Assembly (NCBI RefSeq): GCF_019279795.1
Contig: NC_056748.1
Coordinates: 614,766,741 to 614,830,740, forward strand
Length of the DNA: 64,000 nucleotides
Direction: 5' to 3'
From: Protopterus annectens
Taxonomy: Eukaryota > Chordata > Ceratodontiformes > Protopteridae
Both the position numbers and the translations under genes were made by a program. The notes under the pieces were generated by a model. That model was given only the letters and a program-made list of their open reading frames with translations, did not search any database and was not told the DNA's origin. Shown one piece after another: positions 22,381 to 34,041 of this stretch (the first letter of the stretch is position 1; each line of letters opens with the position of its first letter).

Positions 22381-22523
22381 TATATAAGTATATGTGTGCT
22401 TGCATACATAGGTTCATAGGTTCATACTAGGCTATCTGCCCTAGGGCATTTATAAGCCTAGCCAGAATGTGTTTGGCTTTCGCCACCCATTTTAAATTTA
22501 TTTTGCTATGCCCTTTTTCGAGG

Positions 22524-25410
22524 TTAGTATACTGTGCCTCTGTCTAACAGTGACACAGAAGTGATACCTGGGGTAAACCTATGATCTCCCATCCACTCAT
22601 CAAGATTCCTCTTGAAGAGAGTCAATGAGGGACTCTGCGTAACCTGGACTGGGATTTTATTCCAGAGTGAAGGGAGCCTCTCGGTTATGAATCTGTCCCT
22701 CCAGCATGTCCTATTTATTTCAGTGCTGAGGTTCAAGTCTCTCGAGCGTAGCTCGATGGGATTTGGATTTTCTGAGGTGCAGCATGTCCATTAATTCCGG
22801 GTTGGACATGGCTTTATACGTCAGGCACAGGTCGCCTCTGAACAGGCGGTATGCCACTGAGTAGAGCTGGAGTTTCTTTAACCGGGCAGCATATGGCATC
22901 TGTTTGAGCCCTTTGATCATCTTGGTGAGGTACTTTTGGGGTCTTTCCAGTTGCTGCAGGTGTCTGGTAAGGTACATCCCAAAAGGGGCATTGTACTCAA
23001 TTATGGGCCTGATGAGGGATGAGTAAAGAGGCACGATGACGCCCCCTGATCTAGATGTGAATCTCTTCATGATTAAGTGGGCTATATAAAATGTTTTTCT
23101 AACCACTTTGGCCATGTGGTTGTCAAATGAGAGATTGCTATCAACTTGGGTCCCCAGGTCCCTAATTACTTCTTCTGTACTTAATGGATTACCACCTATG
23201 TGGTAATTTGTGGGCACTTTGTTTTTGACAAAGGGGATGACTATACACTTTTTGGCATTTAGCTTGAGGCCATGGCTCTGTCACCAGTTGTCTGTTTCTA
23301 TGAGGCCCTTTTGGAGGATGCTTGTGTCGACTGGAGAGTCGATTATGGCACCCAGTTTGCAGTCATCTGAGAACTTGATCAGCCACAGTCCTTCCGTGTT
23401 GGCCTGTACCTCCGAGAAATATATACCGAACAAGAGAGGTCCCAGGACTGAGCCTTGTGGGACACCACTTGTAACTGGTTTGGAGTCTGACATGGCTCCA
23501 GCAATTCTAACCATGTGGGTTCTGTCCTTGAGCCAGTTTGCAATCCATCTAGTGACATAGGGGTTTCTATTTAAGCTGGTGAGCTTATCTATAATGCCCA
23601 AGTGGGGTATTGTATCGAAGGCTTTTGCGAGGTCCAGGTAGGCTGTGTGGACCACCTTCCCCTCGCCAATGGCCTTGGTGACTGTTTCAAAGAAATCAAC
23701 CAGGTTTAAGAGGCAGGATCTTCCCTTAACAAAGCCGAACTGGGTAGGATCCAGTGATTGTAGGTCCCCAATATCTTTATTTATGAGGTCCATGATGATC
23801 CTTTCCATAGCTTTGCAGACCAAGCTAGTCAGGCTTATGGGGTGATAGTTTCCAGGATCTGTTGAGGCACCACCTTTATGGAGAGGGACCACTGTTGCTG
23901 TACGCCACTCTTTGGGCACATATCCTGTAGTAAGGCTGAGATTGAACAGTAGTTTTATGTTTGGGTTTAGCTCTTCTTGGAGTTTATGTAGGACGCAGCC
24001 CGGGACACCATCTGGTCCCATTGATGCTGTGTTTTTTGCTTTGGACAGGGCGGCTCTTATCTGAGCATCTGAGATGTCAGGGAGGCAGCACTCTGCTGGG
24101 ATAGATATTTGGCCTTTTGGTGGGGAGGGGGGGGGAGAAGTTTGCGTTGAACTTGTCAACTAGGATGTTGGCAATGTCTGTGGGTTTGGTGTATTTTTTG
24201 TCATTTTGGACTAATTCTGAGCATATCTGGGAATTACCACCCAGGTTCCTAACATAACTAAAGAAAGCCTTGTGATTATCCTTAGTGTCCTGTGCAATTT
24301 TTCTCTCGAAGCTGGCCTTAGACAATTTTATGTGTGCCCGTAGTTTTTTGCTAATACTGATCAGTAATGCCTTCCCTTTTTGGGATTTTGATCTATGATT
24401 TAGTAGCTTCCTCCTTGTATTGTATAGTTTGTTTATGGCTGGGGTCCACCAGACAGGACGTCTGCCTTTGGAGGATTGGGTCTTGGTTTTATTTGGGATC
24501 GCATGATCCATGCATTCCTGAAGGTGTTCATAGAATGCGTTTATAAAGGATTCTGCGGTCAGGGTCATATTTTCCACAGGCCCGGGGGCTTTGAAGGATT
24601 CCACCTCAGTTTTGAGGAGTGTGAAATTTGCTTTAGAGAAGTTTTTCACTGTGGTTTTCTGGGCAGGGGGTGGGGTCGGGATGTGAATATCCAGTGAGAT
24701 TAGTTTATGGTCTGATCTTACCAGTGAGGGATACACTTCTGGTCTGGAGCACAGAGTCCCCATGTTGGTGATGATCAGGTCCAGTATGTTTTCCCCTCTT
24801 GTGGGAGTGGTAACAAGTTGTTCCATAGCATTTGAGTTTATAAATTCTAGGAACCTTTGGGCTAGGGTGTTGGAGCTAGAGTAATGCTCCCAGTCTATGT
24901 TTGGGTAGTTGAAGTCGCCCAATATAATGGTGTTTGGAGAGACCTTCATATTTTCCAGTGTTCTCAGGAAGGCCGAGTGGGGTTCCTGGGTTTGGGAGGG
25001 TGATCTGTAGCAGGCTATAAACTGGAAGGCAGTTTTACCCACTGTTAGTTGCACATGGATAGTCTCTGATGCTTTGTGCTTTGCCACCAACCTGGAGGTG
25101 TGGGTATCTTTGATGAATATCGATACTCCCCCTCCTTTTGTGGTTCGGTCCAAGTTTTGGGGCCAAAAAGCATGGTATGAGGTATAACCTAGTAGTGCTG
25201 GGGTGCTCTTGGGAGCCCTGAACCAGGTTTCTGTTACTGCACAGATATCGATGTTCTCCATGCTAAGGAGAGTTTTGAGTGCATGCATCTTGAGGTTTAG
25301 ACTTCTGGCGTTGAGTAGCATTACTCTTAGTTTCTTATCCCTTGTGATACCTATGGAGGTGGGTTTGTCTTTTGAGCCTTGCCTAAAAACGGCACTATGG
25401 GGTAGCAAGA
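22524..25410 (-). pseudogene. CR1 ORF2: endonuclease plus reverse transcriptase
   Basis: The endonuclease (about 25350-24640) has LLNARSLNLK, CAVTETWFRAP, IILGDFNYPNIDWEHY and SDHKLISLDI, all expected active-site blocks. The RT (about 24150-23290) has NYHPISLTSLVCKAMER, DPTQFGFVKGRSC, YLDLAKAFDTIPH, SGVPQGSVLGPLLF and FSDDCK, where the family usually has FADD. The C-terminal segment (23217-22524) ends LPSLWNKIPVQV and FKRNLDEWMGDHRFTPG. Breaks that I see: a frame change at the G-run near 24125-24137, an in-frame TGA at 23281, and a frame change near 22740. Otherwise all blocks are preserved. Confidence 0.9.
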
Positions 25411-25797
25411 GCCTTTGCCAATATCCGAAAGCCCAGGGGTGACAGGTGCAAGCCGTCCCTTGCGAAGCATCGTGGCTTGTCGAGCATATCATCCCAAGCT
25501 GACAGGCATTGGATCCCCTTTGAATGACACCAGTACTTAAGCCAATTGTTGAAATTGATCATCTTGTCTTCATATTGTGGCATCATTCTTGGTGAGGGTA
25601 AGATGCTACTCAAGGTCAGGGTCATACCGGCCTGGGATACATGCTCAGAGAGCTGCTTTATGTCTCTTTTCATGTAGTCCAGGGAGGTACGTCTCAGGTC
25701 ATTCACACCAGCATGGACAATGACTGAGTCATATTTGTACTTGCCTTGGAGTGACCTGAGTGCTTGTGTTATGTGTAGAAGTGTATTTGTGACTGAA
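25395..25797 (-). pseudogene. CR1 ORF1, C-terminal SGNH/GDSL esterase-like part
   Basis: The reading frame contains YDSVIVHAGVNDLRRTSLDY, which corresponds to block III (GxND) of SGNH hydrolases, and at the end ARDGLHLSPLGFRILAKAL, which corresponds to block V with the catalytic Asp and His (DxxH). Between them lies a helical stretch with GMTLTLSSILPSPRM. Such an esterase domain is known in ORF1 of CR1 and L2 LINEs and is thought to act in RNA-protein or membrane interaction. The 5' part, with block I Ser, is lost by truncation. Domain reading is by motif only. Confidence 0.75.
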
Positions 25798-25816
25798 AGA
25801 GAGAGAGAGAGAGAGG
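25798..25816. repeat. (GA)n microsatellite
   Basis: About nine GA units at the 5' break of the CR1 copy. Confidence 0.9.
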
Positions 25817-25856
25817 GTTAGTGATTGAGCAGTGGCAGCAGAAGTTAAGAGATATG

Positions 25857-26175
25857 CATATCTCTCAACCTTTTAATTCACGATATCTGAATTAAGTGTA
25901 CAGTAATGGGGGAGGGGACAAAGGTTCAAAGATAGGGATACAGCTTAAATATTGCTCATAGAAACTTAGAAAGCTGCTGGAATAAAATGATTTGTTTTAG
26001 CATGCATTTTGTGAAACAAATGAAGTCTGAAACTCAAACATATGTCTTTAATTAGCAACTACAATCCCCAGTGATTTGCCAGCAAAACAAAACATTTATG
26101 AGGAACAGACCAAAAAAAAAAAAGAGAGAGAAAAATCTGGACATTCTTTGAAAATTTAGAGAGCTGAGAGTTATG
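25857..26175 (+). mobile_element. Short MITE, CATACCTCTCAA family, copy 3
   Basis: Left end CATATCTCTCAACC and right end GAGAGTTATG. Shared internal pieces are TAAATATTGCTCATAGAAACTTAGAAAGCTGCT, split here as TTGCTCATAG and AAACTTAGAAAGCTGC, then GAAGTCTGAAACTCAAA, GATTTGCCAGCAAAAC and AAATCTGGACATTC. An A/GA run interrupts it near 26113. There is no ORF. Confidence 0.8.
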
Positions 26176-27530
26176 GAGGTAAAGCAGTTTTAATGGCTGC
26201 CATTATTAAATGACTGTTTTAAATGCAGAAAAAACATACCAACTGGACAACCACAACTGAAGACACGGCTTTAATAAAAATGATGATAAAAATAGCAGCA
26301 AACAAATTCCATATAAAAGTCAGATAGAAAAGGACAAATGCTTTCACATACATCTTCTTCAGCTCATATAAGAAACTAAAAAAAATGAACATTTTTAATC
26401 TAACATTTGACCTATCAAAACAAGAGAAAATTGCACCAAAAAACAATGACATAATTTCCTCATACAGTCAATACAACGTCCTATGTGCCTTAAGACTCTG
26501 CCCACTCAGAATGGGTTTGATATTAACCTGACTATTCAACCCTGGATGCTTATAAGCTTGCATCCGAAGAATCCATTTTAACTCCATCTGCTCCAAATAG
26601 TTGTTATAGTCACCACCTCTCACATTTTTAAAAACATGTTGTAACACCCTAAAAGAAAAATCATGTCCAGGGCATTCAGATTGATGTTTGGCAAGGGCAT
26701 TGTTTATATCACCCTTCCTCATATCTGACAAATGTTTGTATACCCTGTCACTTAATCGTTGGATGGTTTTACCCACATAGAAGCAGGAGCATACATCACA
26801 TGTTGCTAAGTACGCTATAAAGCGGGTAGTGCAGTCTGCATAAAATTTGGGAATAAATTCAAATGCTAAAGTGGGGTGTTTATATATTTGCTGTTTAGTC
26901 AAAACCCTACATACACTACAGGACCTACAGGGATAAGTCCCAGTACATTGACTTGACTGTCCAGGGCATTTAATATCATTGCACAACAACTATTTAAGAT
27001 TGTTGTTGCTTCGATAGATGAAATATGGTGCGGCCCCTACTAAGCCAGTTGTTGCAGTGTCCAGTGTTAAAATAGCCCAGTGTTTCTGTATGATACTTTT
27101 TATAACATTGTTATTGTTGGTAAAATTAGTTATAAATGAAGTATGACATTTTGACTTCCTTCTATTGATCATGTTACCATCCCTAACCCTCAAAATCGGA
27201 GCATTGACTATCAAGGCTCGATCTTGAGTGGCACTAGGTTTGGTAACATTTTGTTCCACAAAGGAGGGTTGAAAATCACCCAGCCTATCAACTTTAAGGC
27301 TATCAAGTATTTCCCTAACAGTAGTGCCATTATATCCCCTATCAATAAACATTGCCTCCAGAGTATCAAATTCCTGTTGCATGTCACCCTCATTGTTACA
27401 AATCCTGGACACTCTAGTGAATTGGCTTTTCAGTACACTTGAAAATACATGCCCAGGATGCATACTATCTCTAGATAGAAGGCTGTTATGCTGTTATTTA
27501 AATATATAATTTCTTAATGTAAACAAAATA
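26176..27530 (-). mobile_element. Penelope-like element, 3' part with GIY-YIG endonuclease
   Basis: On the minus strand, 27463-26990 carries the PLE linker MHPGHVFSSVLKSQFTRVSR with FIDRGYNGTTV, the equivalent of HPRHLF...RL-RIC...RGY. 26989-26468 carries the Cys-rich block (CPCRSC-type, here TYPCRSCSVC) and the GIY-YIG endonuclease FIAYLATCDVC-FYVGKT with R for catalysis in KTIQRLSDRVYKH and the C-terminal EQMELKWILRMQAY and PGLNSQVNI. The reverse transcriptase that should lie upstream is absent, so the copy is 5'-truncated. The two open pieces are separated by a stop. 26176-26467 is probably its 3' UTR. Confidence 0.88.
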
Positions 27531-28880
27531 AAGTAGGCTGACAGGTATTTGGTGGAACCAAAGTGCATTGCTGCTTTTTCTTAAGAAAAAAAATGTTTTC
27601 AACTATCTACCATAGTTTCCAAGTTGATAGGTAATCACATTTCAAGAGCTCATCATAATCTTTGCTCATGATTGCTGTTACAAGTACAGGTTCTTCAAAT
27701 ACAGCCTCCACTAGTGTAGCCAAAGTACTGTGTAGCAAACATGTGGGAAACTGCACTGTTCAAAGAATCTTCTGTCTCTTTTTCATGTCCATTGGTTGGA
27801 TTAGTTTTCTGAAATCCTGTTCTGATTCTGGCATAGCTTATCACAGATAAACCATGACCAAAAACCGAAGACGTAGGTCCTGAATAACTGTAAATATCAT
27901 GCAGGGATTTGTCTTTTAAACAGTTTATTTTATGAAATATTTTTTAGCTCTCAGTTATGCCAAGGATCTCTTTCAGACTACAAATGTAGTTTCTCATACA
28001 GGCTTCATTATCAGGTGTAAAACCCCACTATTTTTTTTTTACTTTTTTTAATCTCTGTTGTCAGTCAGTCATGAGGGTCCTCCTATTAATCTTACTGGGT
28101 AAGGAGAGGACTAGTCAGTCAGGTGGCCATCAAGATGTTTCCTCTCATTACTTCTCTAACTGCACATGGTTGCCCTTACAGCATACTCGCTGATATAGTG
28201 AAACATTGTTGTGTCAGGCCAGTTGGTGTGTGTTTGTTTCAACATATAACTGACCTGGCTACAATGCCCAATGCTGCCAGACAATCCTTTTGTGCAGCTT
28301 GGTCCAAAGTGCTTTTAGTGCCACCATAATGAGTCATCAGTACTACCAGATTGGTTAACCTCTATCCTCCCAAAATGGACAAATCAGCACTGGCTATTCA
28401 CATTCTCCCTACCTGGCCATTTCCTCCAGCAGCTGAGCTGCTAAAAGATCCTGTGTCCCTTGGGTCACATTGAGGAATTTATCCCTTTGTGCCATGGTGC
28501 TGGCTACAGATAACCTCAGCTTTGAGCTTTCAGTGAGATTCTGTGCAACAACACTGGATTCCAGAACAAAGTGTAAATAAAAGAAGAAGACAAACATACA
28601 CTTTTATTCATCTTGAACTGTCAGTCTAGTTAAATGCATTTAAAAAATGTATAACAGCAAGAGTGCCGAACAAAATGTTGCAAGCTAAACAAAAGATTAA
28701 AGTTTAGATCACTATGTCCCATGCAAACAAAAAGATATACAAAGTTCTTTGCGAATTTCGATGTGTAGATCTAAACAAAATGCTGGGCATAACTTATGGC
28801 TATAACAGTGTAGGTCAGGGCCAATTATAGTGTTTAGCCATATCCAGTGCTTAAAACTAATTGCTGTTGTTGTTTGCAGA
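27531..28880. other. Unassigned DNA
   Basis: No element recognised. The minus frame 28597-28409 (62 codons, with LESSVVAQNLTESSKLRL) is protein-like in composition but matches nothing I know. Confidence 0.4.
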
Positions 28881-28899
28881 TGTAGAAGCTATTTTTCTA

Positions 28900-31800
28900 A
28901 TGAGTTGGTGAGGGTGGTATTGCTCTGTGGAGTACGTAGAATACATTAACTCAAATAAGTGAGGAGTGGGATGGTTTCCCTCAATGCTCATGTGGCCACT
29001 TTGTGGACTCTTTCCCCATATAGTTCTGCTGTTAACCTATGTCCATAGCACTTGGAAACAGTCCATATCCTTAGTACCACATCTTCAGCAAGAGCCATTG
29101 CCACATCTCTATTTGCTTATACATAAGGATATAGTTTGCCAAAAGTGTATTTTCCAGAAATGCATGAAAAACATGATATGGTTGTTCAGCATTTATTCAC
29201 TGTTGAGATATGGTGTCACATGTATTCATCAGTTATAGACCCCACCAGTAATGATCACTTTTGTCTGTCCCCATCAAAAGCTCCTTGGCTGTAGTTATCA
29301 ATCATGGAATATATTCCAAGAAAGTAAATGGGATCTGATGGTAGTCAGTGGTGGCTTTCAGCCAAATTCTTTTGGCAATATATCATTGTTTTTGTTGATA
29401 TGTCTGCTAATGCTAAGCAGCTATAAATACTACCACCAGGAACTATTGCTTTCTCTTCTCATTAGATTGATTTACAACACAGATAGAGGTTTATAGTTGT
29501 TTGTAAACAAGTCTTGCCAATATATCATATCATTTACTGTCCAGCTGGACCATATGAATGATTTTCCTTCTATCAATACTCTGTCATTTGCCCATATTCT
29601 GGCTGGTTGTCACCAGGATTAGTACATGACAGAGTTTATTCTCTCATCCACCTGGATTCCATATTATTATTTTCTCTTCATTTGGGAGAGGTTTGCTTTT
29701 GATATACATTAAATAGATCACAGTCAGTAGCCAAATGGGTCTGGGTTTTTCCTGGCCAAGACAAAATGAGATAGATCTGCTTGACAGGCATGTCTTTTTA
29801 GGGTCAGGAAAGTTTAAACTCCCCAGTTTTTTAAACGTCATCATCTTCTTCCACACTAGTTGTGTTTGTGCTATTCCATATAAAGTTATACAATATCTGT
29901 TATATATTTTTAGTAAGGAAGTGGGCATCTAAAAGTGATATACAGTGGACCAGGAAAATTAACTTTGGTAGTAGGAGTATACATATGGCTGCAGTTTTGA
30001 CCAGAAGTGATAGTTTTAGGTTTTGCCAAGAATTTTGTTTATCTTTGCAAAATGCTATTGATGGATTAAGTTGTTTAGCCAGGAGTGTCCCATGTGTGAA
30101 TAAGATCTCAATATCCACGTATTTGTACTGTGTACTCCATTTGAGTCCATGTTCTTGATCTTCTTTTGGACTTGTAAGCATTGTGGATTAAGAGGAAATG
30201 CAATCATTTTTGTGGATTAACTGTCAGTCCTGACAAGCTGTTGAAGTCATGGAGCACATTTAGCACTCCATTCATCTATATTTGTGGGTCTTTGATGAGG
30301 CGGGTACAATCAGCTGCGAGCCAGGTGTTTGTGAGGGTACACATTTCCAAGTAAGGTATGTCTCAGTAAGAGTAACTGTGTTTTAAATAGAGGCAAAATA
30401 CAGCAAGGGTGAATAAACGTGTAGACAGTAGACAGCCTCATCTAGTTCCCCTAAAGTGCTCAAAATGGGGGGCAATTATATTATTGGTAATAGCTTGTAG
30501 CACTGGCTGCCTATACAGGAGCTTATACCACCTTCCCAATTCCTCTGTCATTCTAAAATCCTAAAGGCATTGAGGACCTGCCATATAAACTAACAGTGTA
30601 TGAAGTCAAAGGCTTTGTTGAAATCTATGACTACCACTGCTGTGTGGCTGTGTGTTTAAATATCTTAGTAACGCTGAGATACCTTGTCTACTGGAAATAA
30701 ATCCTTACTGATTATTATCAATGAGATCCAGGATACATTTTCAAGCCTATTCACCAAGATCATGGCTAAGATGATGACTCCATGGTATTAATTAGATGGC
30801 TTTATAATTTCTGGGATCTACAGGGTATTTTCTTTTTTTACGAATGTAATAATATTTGCCACTCTGGCATGGTATGGTAGCTCCCCTTTCTTCAGGCTTT
30901 CTGTAAATAGATTCAAAAAAGGCATGGTGTTATATATTTCTGAATATTTCCATACAGTTCTACAGGGATGCCATCAGAACCTGCAGCTTTTCCTGATTTC
31001 AGTGAATGCATTGTTAATGTTAACTCATATGGTGACAGGGGTTTTGTTCAGAGTGATCTATTTGCCTCTTTCAGTGTGTGCCATATGATTCTCTCATTAA
31101 ACCTACTCCAGTTATTAGTAAGGAATTCTGGTAGGGTTGGCAGCTTCTGCTGAGATGAGAAGCCATATCTCATTAATTACATTTGCAGAGTTGTCATCCT
31201 TTAACATTTGAGGTGAAAATGTTTGTTTCCTTTCTCTCAGGCAGTATGAAAGTAACTCGGGTGGATTTGCATGACCCAGTAATATAGTATCAGTCTTTCC
31301 CATTTATGATACTGAGTGGCATATTTGATCCCCTTTACCTCCCCTTTCAAGCTGGTTATTTTTCTTAGCAAAGACTGTCAATGTATTGTTTTACAATGAG
31401 TGCAAGCTTCTAATCTATTAAGATCTGTGTAAGCTTCATATGATTTTTCTGCTCTAGATAATGGAAGTAGTCCAATAGATTTTGTTCAATCAAGCCACAA
31501 ATGTACCAAATTGAGTCCTTCTCAGTGGAGTGTTGTTGCCTGAAGTTTATTACCCACCTGCATACGTTCTCTGCCTGTTGGATCTTGTAATATGAGAGGA
31601 TCACTCTTAGTGATAGGCTGGAACATACCTCTCAACAGTCCAGATTTTCACAGAATGTCCAGATTTTTGCCTCATATTTTTTGGTCTGTTCCTCATAAAA
31701 TTTGTAGCTTTCTGGCAAGTCAGTGGGATGGATGTCACTACATAATGACATACATTTCAGTTTCAGACTTCGTATCCTTCAGAAAATGCATAATGACAAA

Positions 31801-32690
31801 AAGCCCATTATTTTAGCAATTTTCTAATCTTATAAGGGCAATATTTAAAATCGGTTCATATTTTTGGACCTCTGTCACCCATTATTTTGGATTTGTCCAG
31901 ATTTCTTGTGTTAAGAGCTTGAGAGGTATGGGTTGAAGGTGGGGCCAGAAATCACTGGTATGTTCCCATAGTACCGTATTATGATCCAGTAGAGCATCTG
32001 AGATTAGCTTTAATGTTTTAACCCCTTCAAGCAAATGGTGTCTGACAAAAAAAAAAAAAAAGAAAACTATTCTACCTACTATGCCAATTTGAGCTTCAGA
32101 AAATGTATAATCATGTTTGGTGGGATTTAAGGCTTGCCATAGATCCACCAGAAAAACTGCTTCCACCCACTTCATTAATATGTCTTCAAGTTTCATTAAT
32201 TGGGCCCGTGTGGTGAAGAATCAGTCCTTTGTGTTATGTAGCACTATGCTAAAATCTCTCTGTAATAAATAGTAAGTGATGCTCCCCTAAGATCATCAGC
32301 ACTTCACATAACGTAAGGAAGGATATGTTCTGTATTTGTCCCATAAAAATTAGCTATGGTCATATCCCCTTGTGCTGTCCTGATCTTGACTGCAGCCAAT
32401 CAGCCCTTGGTGTCTACATTCAAAACTATGATCATCTGTTCCAACTTGTCACTGACCAGAATTAATTCACTCCCAGGGGCTTGGCCACTGCTGGCCACTC
32501 ATATCAGCCTCTCTACTGCAATAAATGCTGTGAGATGTCTTTCTTTTTAAGTGTTGTTTTTTGTACAAAAGCTATATGGATTTTCAGCTGGTGGAATCTT
32601 TGCAAAATACAGGCTAGTTTTATATTAGAAATGAGCCCCCTGATGCTCCAAGTAAGCAAACTGTACTGCGTGTTAGTGGCTATTATTTTC
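28900..32690 (-). mobile_element. L1/Tx1-clade LINE, ORF2 (endonuclease, RT, C-terminus)
   Basis: The minus strand follows L1 ORF2 order in broken frames. About 32680-31930 is the endonuclease: LLTWSIRGLISNIK at the start, then GDFN-equivalent, then LVDLWQALNPTKHDYTF and the SDH-equivalent LDHNTVLW. After a MITE insertion the linker follows (31600-31300). About 30990-30600 is RT: AGSDGIPVELY and IDFNKAFDFIH-like. 30181-29900 has LKWSTQYKYVDIEI and LPKLIFLVHCISLLD, and 29928-29644 has GSLNFPDPKK. About 29110-29060 keeps a C-terminal Cys motif (CGNGSC-RCG). It is old, with many frame changes. Confidence 0.85.
31624..31930 (-). mobile_element. Short MITE, CATACCTCTCAA family, copy 4, inside L1
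   Basis: It starts CATACCTCTCAACAGTCCAG and ends GCTTGAGAGGTATG, so the ends form a short inverted repeat TACCTCTCAA. It is in opposite orientation to copies 1 and 3 and is the best preserved of the four, 307 bp. It splits the L1 endonuclease-to-linker region: the frame reading TSDFWPHLQP stops at the element and L1-like sequence resumes on its other side. Confidence 0.85.
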
Positions 32691-33165
32691 AATGCTCAAG
32701 TGTCTGTGGTAATAACTATTACAAAAGCAATTGCTCTAACAAATTACAGAACAACTACTATTCAATGCCTAGCTCAGATATCATAAAGCAACACTGGTGC
32801 ATGAGCACCAAGCCAGTGGAAACAATACTTGAAAGCAATGGAACACTGTTCAGCTCCACTCCATGGTAGATGTTCTAACTTTGTCCTCCCTTTTGCTGAG
32901 TATTGGAACACTTTGTGCTAATCACCTTATTCAGATATTGTGTATTGGGGGAGGGAAGGATAATCATAATTAAGTTGGCTTTATCAGTTAACCCATTTAT
33001 TTGTGATCCTCCTGTCTCATTCACATTCATGCCTGAGGGTGCTCTCTCTTACCCACATTGGGACTTCTCAGTATACAGGTACTAAGTTCACATGTTCCAG
33101 TACACTGACTGGCCAAATGGATATCAAAGAATGCTGATTACTCAAGAAATGGCTCATACACTTTA
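32691..33165. other. Unassigned DNA between L1 ORF2 start and a LINE tail
   Basis: On the minus strand this is upstream of the L1 ORF2 start and downstream of the CR1-group LINE end. No motif seen. Confidence 0.4.
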
Positions 33166-33169
33166 TCAT

Positions 33170-33674
33170 CTGCATAAAGATTTAAATTTATTTTAAAAGT
33201 TTTAAGATTATCAGACTGTTGCACGCAGTCATAAACAGTTATATATGAGTGTCATTCCCTGGAATGCCCCAGTTTCATCTCAAAATTCATATTTTTATGT
33301 CTATATGTGTGAACATAGTCTATAAAACAGGATAATGACATATTTCATACGCTAATATACAATCTCTATGTTATATATCTATAACAAAATGAAAAACAGT
33401 TCAAATATTTACATCTAGTCCCATATTCTGCAGTCCTAAGTGTTGCAATTAATTTTATAATTTTTCTTTATACACCTTTAAAAATATTTAATTGTCCTTG
33501 ACGGTATACAGACAATGTCTTACTTTACTCTATAATCAGCCTAAGTCTTAGTAACAAAAACGAAAATGTTCTGTCTTGTCGAAAAATTCCTTAACAAGTA
33601 TCCCATGCATTTAATAGCCTTTATACTTCTTACCTTATCATGAGTAGTCAAAAAGAAAAGTTTGATGTAATAGT
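33170..33674 (-). mobile_element. CR1-group LINE, C-terminal part (left of DIRS insertion)
   Basis: Minus-strand frames read FSTRQNIFVFVTKT, then CIEKNYKINCNT, then FSFCYRYIT and HSREWHSYITVYDCV with NLKTFKINLNL. This is the region after RT in Jockey-type LINEs (thumb plus C-terminal helices, family form RTKYIRPIIEY...LKxLxLxSLxxRR...F..SLN). It continues directly from the piece at 39826-40880 across the DIRS element, so the two are one LINE copy. Confidence 0.65.
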
Positions 33675-33845
33675 AAATCTTATATTGTTAATCCTCGTTT
33701 ATTCCTTACGCATGGGTATCGGTTCCGACCTTGGAACCGAGCCCGCCATCTTCCAAGCTCACGTCAGCTACAAACTCTCGAGCTAAACTCTTACGCAGAA
33801 TTTCCCTCTCCCTGTTACCTCAGATTTCGTTTGCCGCGTCTCCAT
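33675..33845 (+). repeat. DIRS left inverted terminal repeat
   Basis: Includes TTAATCCTCGTTTATTCC, GGTATCGGTTCCGACC, CCATCTTCCAAGCTC and CTCTCGAGCTAAACTCTTAC. All of these reappear reverse-complemented in 39640-39825. Confidence 0.92.
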
Positions 33846-34041
33846 TCAGTCGTGTCAAGCTGCCTCTCTTGAGCTAAGTATAGATATTTGTTGTCAGACT
33901 AGTCTAATATAACCTTTTCTGTCAGAAAAGTTTCTAATTTGTTGTCTCTTACCTTATCGCATTTAGCGACTATATTTCCTTGAGTTTTCATTCTCTTTAC
34001 TCTGCACTTTTTACCGCAAGGTATTTTCTCCCTTACCATCA

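Larger units (their letters stand above)
22395..25797 (-). mobile_element. CR1-clade LINE, nearly complete but 5'-truncated
   Basis: Read on the minus strand the order is esterase-type ORF1 (from about 25797), ORF2 endonuclease, RT, C-terminal segment, then a 3' UTR ending in ATGAACCTATGAACCTATG, a CR1-like short tandem tail. A (GA)n tract at 25798-25816 marks the 5' break. Long open frames remain (471, 292 and 165 codons), so this is a comparatively young copy. It lies convergent with the plus-strand CR1 at 20050-21890, with a MITE between them. Confidence 0.92.

Noticed and set aside
23645-23845. Plus-strand frames across 23.2-25.4 kb
   Set aside because: Antisense shadows of the minus-strand CR1 ORF2.
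28409-28597. 62-codon frame as a Gag-like or host exon
   Set aside because: No family match and no splice signals; left as unassigned.
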